From JACPVF01 sp964502095 (GTDB lineage: Bacteria; Chloroflexota; Anaerolineae; Anaerolineales; Villigracilaceae), in contig CAZCUF010000021.1 of NCBI GenBank assembly GCA_964502095.1, positions 1 to 21,979 of the forward strand: 21,979 nt of DNA. The letters run 5' to 3'. Positions within the stretch are counted from its first letter, which is position 1; each line of letters begins with the position of its first letter. Below, in pieces: positions 1-7,423 of the stretch. Position numbers and translations under genes: made by a program. The notes under the pieces are model-generated. The model searched no databases. It had not been told where the DNA came from and was given only the letters and a program-made list of their open reading frames with translations.

Positions 1-432
1 GAAGAAATCGTGAATGCGTTCGAGCATGTGAAGCTCTTCGGGATTCGCAGATTGAACGCCGAAAGAAATGCGATTAATCCCAGCCGCGCGAATTTCACGG
101 AGAAATTCAGGCGAGGTTGTGCCGGGATTGGCTTCAATGGTGGCCTCGAGACCGGGAGAAAACACAAAAACGGCGCGTAACGCGTCCATGATGGAGGCAA
201 GTTGAGGCGCGGAAAGAAGCGAGGGAGTCCCGCCGCCAAAAAAGATGGTATGAATGTTGGTCTCGATACGCCGCTCGCTGTCGCTCGCGGCTACTCGACC
301 AACGTAATCAATCTCTTTACACAACGCGTCCACATACGCGGGAATCGAACTTTCTTGTCCCGCGTATGTGTTGAAGTCGCAATAGGCACAGCGGTGGGAG
401 CAGAATGGGATGTGCAGATAAATGGATAGCAT
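1..432 (-). CDS. hemW: HemW-like radical SAM protein, N-terminal 144 residues (cut by window edge)
   Basis: Translating the minus strand from the ATG at 432 gives a protein starting MLSIYLHIPFCSHRCAYCDF. This contains the radical-SAM CxxxCxxC cluster (C11, C15, C18), followed by GGGTPS near residue 70, EANPGT and the GVQS motif. The tyrosine before the third cysteine and the absence of a fourth adjacent cysteine fit HemW (heme chaperone, formerly annotated as oxygen-independent coproporphyrinogen oxidase-like) rather than HemN. HemW proteins are usually around 380 residues, so the C-terminal two thirds lie outside the window. The start codon is only 2 bases after the stop of the upstream MFS gene and has no strong Shine-Dalgarno of its own, so translational coupling is likely. 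Family assignment is strong; the HemW versus generic HemN-like label is inference from the motif. Confidence 0.9.
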   Translation of the reverse strand, partial: MLSIYLHIPFCSHRCAYCDFNTYAGQESSIPAYVDALCKEIDYVGRVAASDSERRIETNIHTIFFGGGTPSLLSAPQLASIMDALRAVFVFSPGLEATIEANPGTTSPEFLREIRAAGINRISFGVQSANPEELHMLERIHDFF

Positions 433-434
433 GG

Positions 435-1598
435 TTAAAGATTTGAAATTAGGGGCGGCGCTTTTCGAGGCAGACCGATGAGAAGAGCAAGGGGGCCGAG
501 GACAAGAATCCACATGGCGGCGGCGAGACCGAATTGATCGGCAAAGAAGCCGATGAGAAGCGGGAATAATTTTGCAAGCGGAGCTGTCGCTGCGCCGATT
601 GCCATGATACTTGCGCTTTGGCCGGGCAGGCTGGAGTATAACCGCCCCTTCAAAATGGGGTACCAGCCTGTATTAAGCAGGTTGACGAGGATCACGAAAA
701 TTAATTTGGGGATGAAACCGGGGACCAGCAGGGATCCTGAAAAAGCAAACAACTCCATCAGCGCGGTGCCGCGAAGAAATTGCATGGTGTCCTTCTGCCG
801 GTCAACGAACGGGATGAACAGAAAGTCTGTGGCGAGCCCCATGGCAAGCCAGGCAGTGACGGCGATTCCCGCCTGCGCTTGAGTAGCCAGGCCCACGTCC
901 ACGAAGTACAACGCGAGGAAGCTAAACAATACGTCCAGCATCAGGTCGGCAAATTCGAGGAGCAATAACCAACGCCAGACCTCGCCGCGCTTGAGGGCAA
1001 TCAATGCGGCGCGAAAACCGTCGAAGACGCTTTGGAAAGACGGAAATGAGCCGGCTGATTCGAGGCCGCGCGGGATGCGCCGCCAGGCGAGGATCAAAAT
1101 GAAGGCGGACGCGGCGGCAAGCAGGGCATACGTCCCGCGCCAGCCGAGCCCGAGGTAAACAAAAAGCCCGAGAAGAATCGGTCCGGCTAAAACTCCGAAC
1201 GAGCCGGCAAAGGTCCAGCGCGCCATATTTTGCTCGTGGCGATTCGTGTCTGAATCCATGAGATTCGCCTGCGATAGGCCGACGAACGCGCCGGACATCG
1301 GGAAGAAAAGGATGAAAGAAAAAAGAAGAAAAAGGAAAGAGTGACTAATGGCGGTAAAAACGAGGGAAAGCGTAAAGAAGACTCCGCCGCCGAGGATAAG
1401 GACGCGCCGCTTCCATACGTCGCCGAGGATGCCAACGAAGGGTTCAATGAATGCGCCGATGATTCCGGGCAGGCTGAGGAGCAATCCAATCTGCGTGTAC
1501 GTGAGATGCAGGTCATCGCGGATGAGCGGCCAGGCAGTCTCGCCGACGCCGAAGATGAGTTCGTCGAGGAATTCGATGAGGAGATGGATGGATGTCAT
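435..1598 (-). CDS. MFS-family transporter
   Basis: A 387-residue, very hydrophobic protein with about twelve predicted membrane segments and an MFS loop 2-3 motif A variant (GILGDVWKRR, residues 57-66). It should sit in the cytoplasmic membrane; the substrate cannot be told from sequence. The reading frame is open upstream to a TTG at 1700, but the extra 34 residues are polar and do not look like an MFS N-terminus, whereas the ATG at 1598 leads directly into the first helix (MTSIHLLIEFLDELIFG), so 1598 is preferred. Neither start has a clear Shine-Dalgarno. hemW follows after 2 bases in the same direction and is probably co-transcribed, although no functional link between them is evident. 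The gene is divergent from the beta-helix gene at 1861. Confidence 0.85.
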   Translation of the reverse strand: MTSIHLLIEFLDELIFGVGETAWPLIRDDLHLTYTQIGLLLSLPGIIGAFIEPFVGILGDVWKRRVLILGGGVFFTLSLVFTAISHSFLFLLFSFILFFPMSGAFVGLSQANLMDSDTNRHEQNMARWTFAGSFGVLAGPILLGLFVYLGLGWRGTYALLAAASAFILILAWRRIPRGLESAGSFPSFQSVFDGFRAALIALKRGEVWRWLLLLEFADLMLDVLFSFLALYFVDVGLATQAQAGIAVTAWLAMGLATDFLFIPFVDRQKDTMQFLRGTALMELFAFSGSLLVPGFIPKLIFVILVNLLNTGWYPILKGRLYSSLPGQSASIMAIGAATAPLAKLFPLLIGFFADQFGLAAAMWILVLGPLALLIGLPRKAPPLISNL

Positions 1599-1727
1599 GA
1601 GTCGGTTTGTTCGAGATTCCAGATATAATTTTACCGGAGAGATACTCCTCCGCCCAGCATAAAGAATATCGAGAAAAGGGAGGGTCAGGATAATTTCCAA
1701 AAGTCAACAGGAGCGACCTTTGGGGAA

Positions 1728-1756
1728 TTGTAATTGTCCCTAAAGCTTGCTATGAT
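1728..1756 (+). promoter_or_regulatory. Candidate sigma70-type promoter of the beta-helix gene
   Basis: TTGTAA (1728-1733), 17 bases, then TATGAT (1751-1756). Transcription would start near 1763, leaving a leader of about 98 bases before the ATG at 1861. This lies in the 262-base divergent intergenic region with the MFS gene. Match to consensus is 4/6 and 5/6. Confidence 0.45.
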
Positions 1757-1860
1757 ATTTGCAACGATTCAGAAAATGCTGAATCTCCCTTTCAAAAAGC
1801 GTTACAATATTTATAAAGACCTTGGATGATCGAAAGAGTATGCGGCCGCAAGGAGAATAC

Positions 1861-4800
1861 ATGCCTGTCAATCGCACCAGGACCTTGCTCCAAATCTTCT
1901 CCGCATTGATTATCGGCACGCTCTTGCTTGGCGTACCTTCCTCCCGCGCCCACAGCCGAAATGCCGCGGCCTTTTCGCAAATCAGTTTCGTTGCCAATAT
2001 CGAAACGGCCGGCATCGCAGTCAGCGGCGCAAACCTGCCCAGCCGCGCACAATTATCTTATCGGCCCAACAACGATCCAAACTGGCACACCGGCCAGCCG
2101 CTTGTGCAAATTCCCGACGGCCGCCTGATCGGCAGTTTATTCAACCTTACGCCGGGCGCTTCGTACGAGGTCAAAGTTACGGATGGGACGACCGAGATTA
2201 CCGGCACCGTAACGACTCAACCGGATGCGCTTCCCTTCGCCCCGATAACTGTTCTGCACGTGGACAGCCGCGCCGCCGCTGGAGGCGATGGCTCGGCCTC
2301 CGCGCCGTTTCAAAAGATTCAAGACGCGGTCAATCAGGCCGGGCCCGGCACACAAATCCTCGTCGCGGACGGAACATATCACGAATCGGTTTCATTTCCA
2401 AAATCCGGTACTGCCAATCAATGGATTCAAGTCAAAGCCGCGAACGGCGGCGCGATCCTGGATGGTTCCGTGGATCTGGCGGATGTCGATTGGAAATCGC
2501 ACATAACCAAGAAAAATGTCTACTTTATCAAGGCCAGCCCGATCACATATCTTGGGCGCGATCAAAAGCGATTCTATAACTATGACGATCTTTCGGAATT
2601 GACTCAGGGACTGGGTCACAACGGAGTCCCGATCAGCGAAGGCTGGTATTACGAGCCCGGCACGGGCAATTTATACATCCGAAGTTCAAGCGACCCTTCC
2701 AAACATAGCTGGCAATTTCCCACTTTGAGCAACGCGTTCGACATCAACGGACAGGATTGGATTTGGATCGAAGGATTCGAAATCCGCTTTTACGGCGCGA
2801 ACTACGGCTGTGGCATTTGCACCACAAACGCTTCGCACACGGTCATCCGCTTGAACAGGATTCACAATATTCAACTTGGAGTTTTCACCAATTGGACGAA
2901 CGGCAGTGACCGCGGCAACGATACGCGCATCGAATACAATGAAATCTACGATCTGTCCGTTACAGATTGGCCGTGGGCGGCGCTTAAAGCAACTTCCATG
3001 GAGGGAACGGCCATCGTCATACGCGGGCACACGGGTACGATTGTGCGCGGCAACGACTTGCACGATATTTTCAACGGAATCTATACCGGCACATCCGCCT
3101 CTTCTGCCATCGAAAATCCGGAAGTTGCGTTCGACGCGGATATTTACAATAATCACATTCATGCCATCATAGATGACGGACTCGAGCCGGAGGGCGCGAA
3201 CGTCAACGAACGTTTTCGGGATAACGTCATCGATTCATCGCTGGCCGGCATTTCCATCGCGCCGATCACACAAGGCCCAGCCTGGGTACTGCGAAATCTT
3301 TTCGTCAATTTCACCGGCACAAGCATCAAATGGGACTTGAACTCGGACGGATTCGTATTCGCCTACCACAACACCAGCTGGACCAACGTTCCCAACCTGA
3401 ACGCCATGAGTCTGATTCATCCCGTTCATAACTCGGTATTACGCAATAATATTTTCCAGGGCAATGGATACGCGTTTGCAGAACCGTTCATCGGCTCGAC
3501 GGGGCACGATTGGAATTATGACGATTGGTACACCACGCGCGGCTCGGGCGGCCCGCACTTTCAATGGGAAAAGGTGGACTACAACACGATTGCCCAACTC
3601 TGTTCCGCCACCGGCCTGGAGTGCAACGGCTTCGAGGATGCGCCCGGGTTCTCGAACCCTAATGGCGGAGATTTCACACTTTTGCCCGGCAGTCCCAACA
3701 TAGACCGCGGTGTTTTGCTCCCCGGCATCAACGATAATTTCTCGGGCGCCGCGCCCGATCTCGGCGCGTTCGAATACGCGCTTCAAGTTCCGCCCGCGGT
3801 TCAATCCATTACAAGCGTAGATACAAACCCCACCAACGCCGCGGGCGTAAATTTCACAGTCACATTTTCGAAGCCTGTCACGGGAGTCGATGCGAACGAT
3901 TTCGCGCTGACGACTTCAGGCGTGACCGGCGCGTCCATCGCAACCATTTCCCTTGTTTCTGGCACAACTTATTCCGTGAACGTCAATACCGGCACGGGCA
4001 GTGGCACCATTCGATTGGATTTGATCGACAACGATTCGGTTTTAGATAATACGAACACGCCTCTTGGCGGACCCGGCGCAGGCAATGGAAATTTCAACTC
4101 CGGCGCGACTTATACGATTGACAAAAACCTTGCCACTGTTCTCGGCATCGTGCGCGCCGACCCGAATCCCACGTCCGCCAATAGCGTTCATTTCACCGTG
4201 AACTTTTCCACCCCGGTCAGCGGCGTGGATGCGGGCGATTTTGCGCTTACCGTCACGGGCAATCTCACAGGCGCAAGCGTGGCAGAGATCAGCGGCTCAG
4301 CCAGCGCGTACAACGTGACGGTCAATACGGGCAACGGCGATGGAACACTGCGACTCGATTTGACGGATAACGACAGCATCGTCAATGCGACGAACAATCC
4401 GCTTGGCGGCCCCGGCGCGGGCAATGGAAATTTCACCGGCGGTGAAGTTTATACGATCAACAAAAACGCACCCACCGTGACCTCGATCCTGCGCGCCGAC
4501 CCCGACTCGACCTCCGCTGGCAGTGTTCGATTCCTCGTCTCGTTTTCCGAACCAGTGACCGGCGTAGAGGCGAGCGATTTCGCGTTGTCAACGAACGGCA
4601 TATCCGGCGCGAGCATCATCAATATCAGCGGCGCAGGCAGTCAATATGTAGTAACAGTCGCAACAGGCAGTGGAAGCGGCACACTGAGGCTCGACCTATT
4701 CGATAACGACAGCATCCTCGATGCAAATGGTCTTCCGCTCGGAAACGCGGGCGCGGGGAATGGAAACTTTACCAGCGGCGAAACCTACGCGGTCAACAAG

Positions 4801-5400
4801 CCTGTTGTAACTTTGGTCACACAAAATTTTATGTCTAATGGCGCGAATGATGGCTGGATTTTGGAGTCCAACCGATATAGCAACAAGGGCGGGACGAAGA
4901 ATTCCAATGGGACGATCATCAACCTCGGCGACGATTCCAAGAATCGACAATACCGCGCCATTTTGGAATTTCCAACTTCCGCCCTGCCCGATAACGCCGT
5001 CATTACTTCCGCCATCCTGATGATCAAAAGACAGGGATTGATCGGAAATGATCCGTTTAAAACGAATGGGAATATTTTGATCGACATCCGTAAAGGCGCC
5101 TTCGGCAACCTGGGTCCGTTCCAGATTCCGGCGCTGTTGGCCTCCGATTTTCAAGCTCCAGCCGATAAGGGCGCGGTGGGGATGATCGCGAATAATCCCG
5201 TCAGCGGCTGGTATTGGGCCGGGCTGGATGCCGCCGCGTTCCCGTACATCAACTTGAGCGGCATCACGCAATTCCGTTTGAGATTCCAACTCGACGACAA
5301 CAATAATAAAAAGGACGATTATCTAAAATTCTTCAGCGGTAATTACGCTTCGCCCAATGAGCGCCCTCAACTGATAATCAATTATTACGTTTCACCGTAA
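1861..5400 (+). CDS. Secreted right-handed beta-helix protein with three Ig-like modules and a C-terminal DNRLRE-like domain
   Basis: A 1179-residue exported protein. The ATG at 1861 is chosen over the upstream in-frame ATG at 1822 because AAGGAG (1850-1855) sits 5 bases before it and it leads straight into a signal peptide (basic MPVNRTR, hydrophobic core, likely cleavage after SRA at about residue 31). Residues 35-125 look like a fibronectin/Ig-like lead-in. Residues 131-640 carry the DUF1565/parallel beta-helix signature (a VDSRAAAGGDGSASAPFQKI-type opening, then GTQILVADGTYHE) and many short N/H/I-rich coils, a fold typical of polysaccharide lyases and surface adhesins. Residues 647-981 are three 113-residue modules, each with an FSxPVxGVxAxDFAL-like core. 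Residues 982-1179 resemble the DNRLRE-type C-terminal domain (NDGWILES, RQYRAILEF, RFQLDDN). No sortase motif or C-terminal membrane helix is seen. Polysaccharide binding or cleavage is plausible but no catalytic residues could be assigned. Confidence 0.85.
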   Translation: MPVNRTRTLLQIFSALIIGTLLLGVPSSRAHSRNAAAFSQISFVANIETAGIAVSGANLPSRAQLSYRPNNDPNWHTGQPLVQIPDGRLIGSLFNLTPGASYEVKVTDGTTEITGTVTTQPDALPFAPITVLHVDSRAAAGGDGSASAPFQKIQDAVNQAGPGTQILVADGTYHESVSFPKSGTANQWIQVKAANGGAILDGSVDLADVDWKSHITKKNVYFIKASPITYLGRDQKRFYNYDDLSELTQGLGHNGVPISEGWYYEPGTGNLYIRSSSDPSKHSWQFPTLSNAFDINGQDWIWIEGFEIRFYGANYGCGICTTNASHTVIRLNRIHNIQLGVFTNWTNGSDRGNDTRIEYNEIYDLSVTDWPWAALKATSMEGTAIVIRGHTGTIVRGNDLHDIFNGIYTGTSASSAIENPEVAFDADIYNNHIHAIIDDGLEPEGANVNERFRDNVIDSSLAGISIAPITQGPAWVLRNLFVNFTGTSIKWDLNSDGFVFAYHNTSWTNVPNLNAMSLIHPVHNSVLRNNIFQGNGYAFAEPFIGSTGHDWNYDDWYTTRGSGGPHFQWEKVDYNTIAQLCSATGLECNGFEDAPGFSNPNGGDFTLLPGSPNIDRGVLLPGINDNFSGAAPDLGAFEYALQVPPAVQSITSVDTNPTNAAGVNFTVTFSKPVTGVDANDFALTTSGVTGASIATISLVSGTTYSVNVNTGTGSGTIRLDLIDNDSVLDNTNTPLGGPGAGNGNFNSGATYTIDKNLATVLGIVRADPNPTSANSVHFTVNFSTPVSGVDAGDFALTVTGNLTGASVAEISGSASAYNVTVNTGNGDGTLRLDLTDNDSIVNATNNPLGGPGAGNGNFTGGEVYTINKNAPTVTSILRADPDSTSAGSVRFLVSFSEPVTGVEASDFALSTNGISGASIINISGAGSQYVVTVATGSGSGTLRLDLFDNDSILDANGLPLGNAGAGNGNFTSGETYAVNKPVVTLVTQNFMSNGANDGWILESNRYSNKGGTKNSNGTIINLGDDSKNRQYRAILEFPTSALPDNAVITSAILMIKRQGLIGNDPFKTNGNILIDIRKGAFGNLGPFQIPALLASDFQAPADKGAVGMIANNPVSGWYWAGLDAAAFPYINLSGITQFRLRFQLDDNNNKKDDYLKFFSGNYASPNERPQLIINYYVSP
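3799..4803 (+). repeat. Three tandem 339-base Ig-like module repeats inside the beta-helix gene
   Basis: Equivalent valine codons open the units at 3799, 4138 and 4477, an exact period of 339 bases (113 residues). Shared protein motifs are DPxxT, SxPVxGVxAxDF, a GTxRLDLxDNDS stretch and GAGNGNF followed by a TYTI-like end. The DNA has diverged considerably, so this is an old module duplication under protein-level constraint and not a recent slippage product. Confidence 0.85.
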
Positions 5401-5411
5401 TCCCGCCGTAG

Positions 5412-5522
5412 ATGACGCCCTTTATCCGCCAATATCAGCGCAGGCGCTTCCAATTCGACGACAACAGCCACATCAACGATCAGGCGCAATACAAACAGTT
5501 CACATCCGATCTTATGGATTGA
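5412..5522 (+). pseudogene. Possible relic of a second DNRLRE-type C-terminus
   Basis: In the 187-base gap between the beta-helix gene and the amidohydrolase, a 36-codon frame reads RQYQRRRFQFDDN... and matches, with gaps, the last part of the preceding protein (TQFRLRFQLDDNNN..., then a Y-K-F-S pattern) at many positions. There is no Shine-Dalgarno and no room for a full domain. It may be the tail of a deleted duplicate; chance similarity is possible given the short length. Confidence 0.25.
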
Positions 5523-5547
5523 CGCCCCGGAAGTTCTGCCACAGAAT
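5519..5547 (+). promoter_or_regulatory. Candidate promoter of the amidohydrolase pair
   Basis: TTGACG (5519-5524), 17 bases, then CAGAAT (5542-5547). The predicted start near 5554 would give a leader of about 34 bases to the ATG at 5588. The -35 is good and the -10 is poor (4/6). No terminator is visible between 5400 and here, so read-through from the beta-helix gene is also possible. Confidence 0.35.
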
Positions 5548-5587
5548 GGCGGCATGGCCGGCAATTAGTCAAAAAGGAGAAGCGCCC

Positions 5588-7423
5588 ATGAAATATGTGC
5601 GATTATTCATGCTCTGGATGTTCATTTCCTCTCTGACTGCATGCAACCCGGCTTCAACCCTGATCAAGGTCGGAATAACTCCTTCAACATCTCCCTCACC
5701 AGCGAATCCAACTGCAACTCCGCCTGCGATCGCGGAAAGAGCAAGCGTCATTTTTATGAACGGCACAATCCTCACCACGGACGGCGCCAGCGCGATCGCG
5801 CAGGCGATTGCGCTGAACGGCGACACGATCCTCGCGGCGGGCGATACCGCGGAGATCCTCGCGCTAAGCGATTCTCAAACGCAAATCATCGACCTGGGCG
5901 GTCTCACCCTCATGCCCGGTTTCGTGGACGCGCACAGCCACATGTTCAACGAGCGCTTGCTCCACGATCAAGACCCACTGCCCGACCAGCAAATGGCAAT
6001 CCAATTCGGCATCACCACCGAGGCGGAATTTTTCGTAGATGAATCCATCCTCAACAAACTGAAGACGCTGGCAGAGGCGAACAAACTACGAATGCGCGTT
6101 AATGTCTATCTCCTCTACACAAACAATTGCGGCGACCTCATGGGCGATTGGTGGAAAGCCTACCAACCTAATCAGCAGGTTGCGCCAAATCTTTACATTC
6201 GAGGGCTAAAGATTTTCGCCGACGGCGGGTCGTGCAAAATCCCCGCCATGAGCGTGGAATATCCCGGAGGCGGCAAAGGCGACCTATTCTTCACGCAGGA
6301 CCAAATGAATCAAATCGTGGCGGAGGCGCAGGCCGCAGGCTTTCAAGTCGCCATTCACGCGCTGGGCGATCGCGCTGTTGAAGAGGCACAAAATGCAATT
6401 GCGTTTGCACTGAACGGACAACCCAACACATACCGCCACCGCATCGAACACAACGCCACCATTCGCCCCGAGCTTCTGCCGCGTTATGGCGAGATCGGCA
6501 TTATCCCGGTCATCTTTGGAGCGTATTCAACCTGCATCCGCACCACCGGCGAAAGCAAGAAATTCAAGTATATTCTCGGCGAAGAATACGGCGCATGGGA
6601 TTGGCCCTGGCGCGCGCTAGCGGATGCAAACCCCGGACTTCCAATTGCATGGCAGTCAGATTACCCGATCTTCCCAACGAATAATCCGCTGTATCATTTA
6701 TGGGGCATGGTCACGCGTAAACAGGTCAATGAAGACGGTTCCATTTGCAATCCGCCTGATTGGTTGAAAGCGGGAGCGTTGCGCGTCGAAAAAGCCCTGC
6801 CGATGATGACGCGTAATTCCGCGTATGCGTTATTTTTCGAAAATGAAATCGGGACTCTCGAAACAGGCAAATTCGCCGACCTCATCATTCTCAACGACAA
6901 TCCCCTGCAAGTGGAATCGGATTCTCTCAAGGATATATCGGTCTTGATAACGATGATCGGCGGAAAAGTTGAATACTGCGCTTCGGGATCGGAATCACTC
7001 TGCCCCTCCACTTCGCCCTCCGACGTTGAATCTGGTTCCGCCATTGCAACCGCCTCTACCTCCCTGCCTGATTCTCCCGCATCCAATGTTTTGGACGGTA
7101 ATCTCGAAACAATTTGGAATTCCGGTTCGGGACCCGAACAATGGATTCAAATTGACTTGGGAAAAACCACTACGCTTAGCGCGATTCGGCTTCACATTTC
7201 ACAATATCCAGAGGGCGAAACTACACACCAAATCTGGGTCGGTGCGGACTCGAACAGCTTAACCCTTGTCCACGAATTCAGCGGTTCGACTAATGATTCT
7301 GATATTTTGGAATTCATCCTGCCTACCCCGCTAACGAATATTCAATTCGTAAAGATTATCACCACGCAAAGCCCCTCCTGGGTGGCGTGGCGCGAAATCG
7401 AAGTCGAAAGCGAGCAGCGATGA
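5588..7423 (+). CDS. Lipoprotein amidohydrolase (YtcJ/amidohydrolase_3 type) with C-terminal F5/8C discoidin domain
   Basis: A 611-residue envelope protein. The ATG at 5588 follows AAAAAGGAGA and opens a lipoprotein signal (MKYVRLFMLWMFISSLTAC; lipobox LTAC, Cys19), then a Ser/Thr/Pro-rich linker. Residues about 50-475 are a metal-dependent amidohydrolase: H116-x-H118 (VDAHSH), K208 in GLKIFADGG, H257 in AIHALGD, H288 in RIEH and D358 in QSDYP are the expected metal and catalytic positions, all present. The closing beta-sandwich motif (GTLETGKFADLIIL) is intact. Residues 479-611 are an F5/8 type C (discoidin) fold with the LDG, WNSG, EQWIQIDLG and SWVAWREIE landmarks, usually a carbohydrate- or lipid-binding module. 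Substrate is unknown; the family includes N-substituted amide and formamide hydrolases. The stop overlaps the next ATG (ATGA), so the paralogue downstream is translationally coupled. Confidence 0.85.
   Translation: MKYVRLFMLWMFISSLTACNPASTLIKVGITPSTSPSPANPTATPPAIAERASVIFMNGTILTTDGASAIAQAIALNGDTILAAGDTAEILALSDSQTQIIDLGGLTLMPGFVDAHSHMFNERLLHDQDPLPDQQMAIQFGITTEAEFFVDESILNKLKTLAEANKLRMRVNVYLLYTNNCGDLMGDWWKAYQPNQQVAPNLYIRGLKIFADGGSCKIPAMSVEYPGGGKGDLFFTQDQMNQIVAEAQAAGFQVAIHALGDRAVEEAQNAIAFALNGQPNTYRHRIEHNATIRPELLPRYGEIGIIPVIFGAYSTCIRTTGESKKFKYILGEEYGAWDWPWRALADANPGLPIAWQSDYPIFPTNNPLYHLWGMVTRKQVNEDGSICNPPDWLKAGALRVEKALPMMTRNSAYALFFENEIGTLETGKFADLIILNDNPLQVESDSLKDISVLITMIGGKVEYCASGSESLCPSTSPSDVESGSAIATASTSLPDSPASNVLDGNLETIWNSGSGPEQWIQIDLGKTTTLSAIRLHISQYPEGETTHQIWVGADSNSLTLVHEFSGSTNDSDILEFILPTPLTNIQFVKIITTQSPSWVAWREIEVESEQR

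Noticed and set aside
1599..1700. N-terminal extension of the MFS transporter to the TTG at 1700
   Set aside because: The added residues are polar and not MFS-like; the ATG at 1598 leads directly into the first helix.
3799..4803. CRISPR or short tandem repeat array
   Set aside because: The 339-base units are in-frame diverged protein modules without conserved DNA repeats and spacers.
4696..5289. A 197-codon minus-strand frame inside the beta-helix gene
   Set aside because: Antisense shadow of the C-terminal domain; no start signal or family features.
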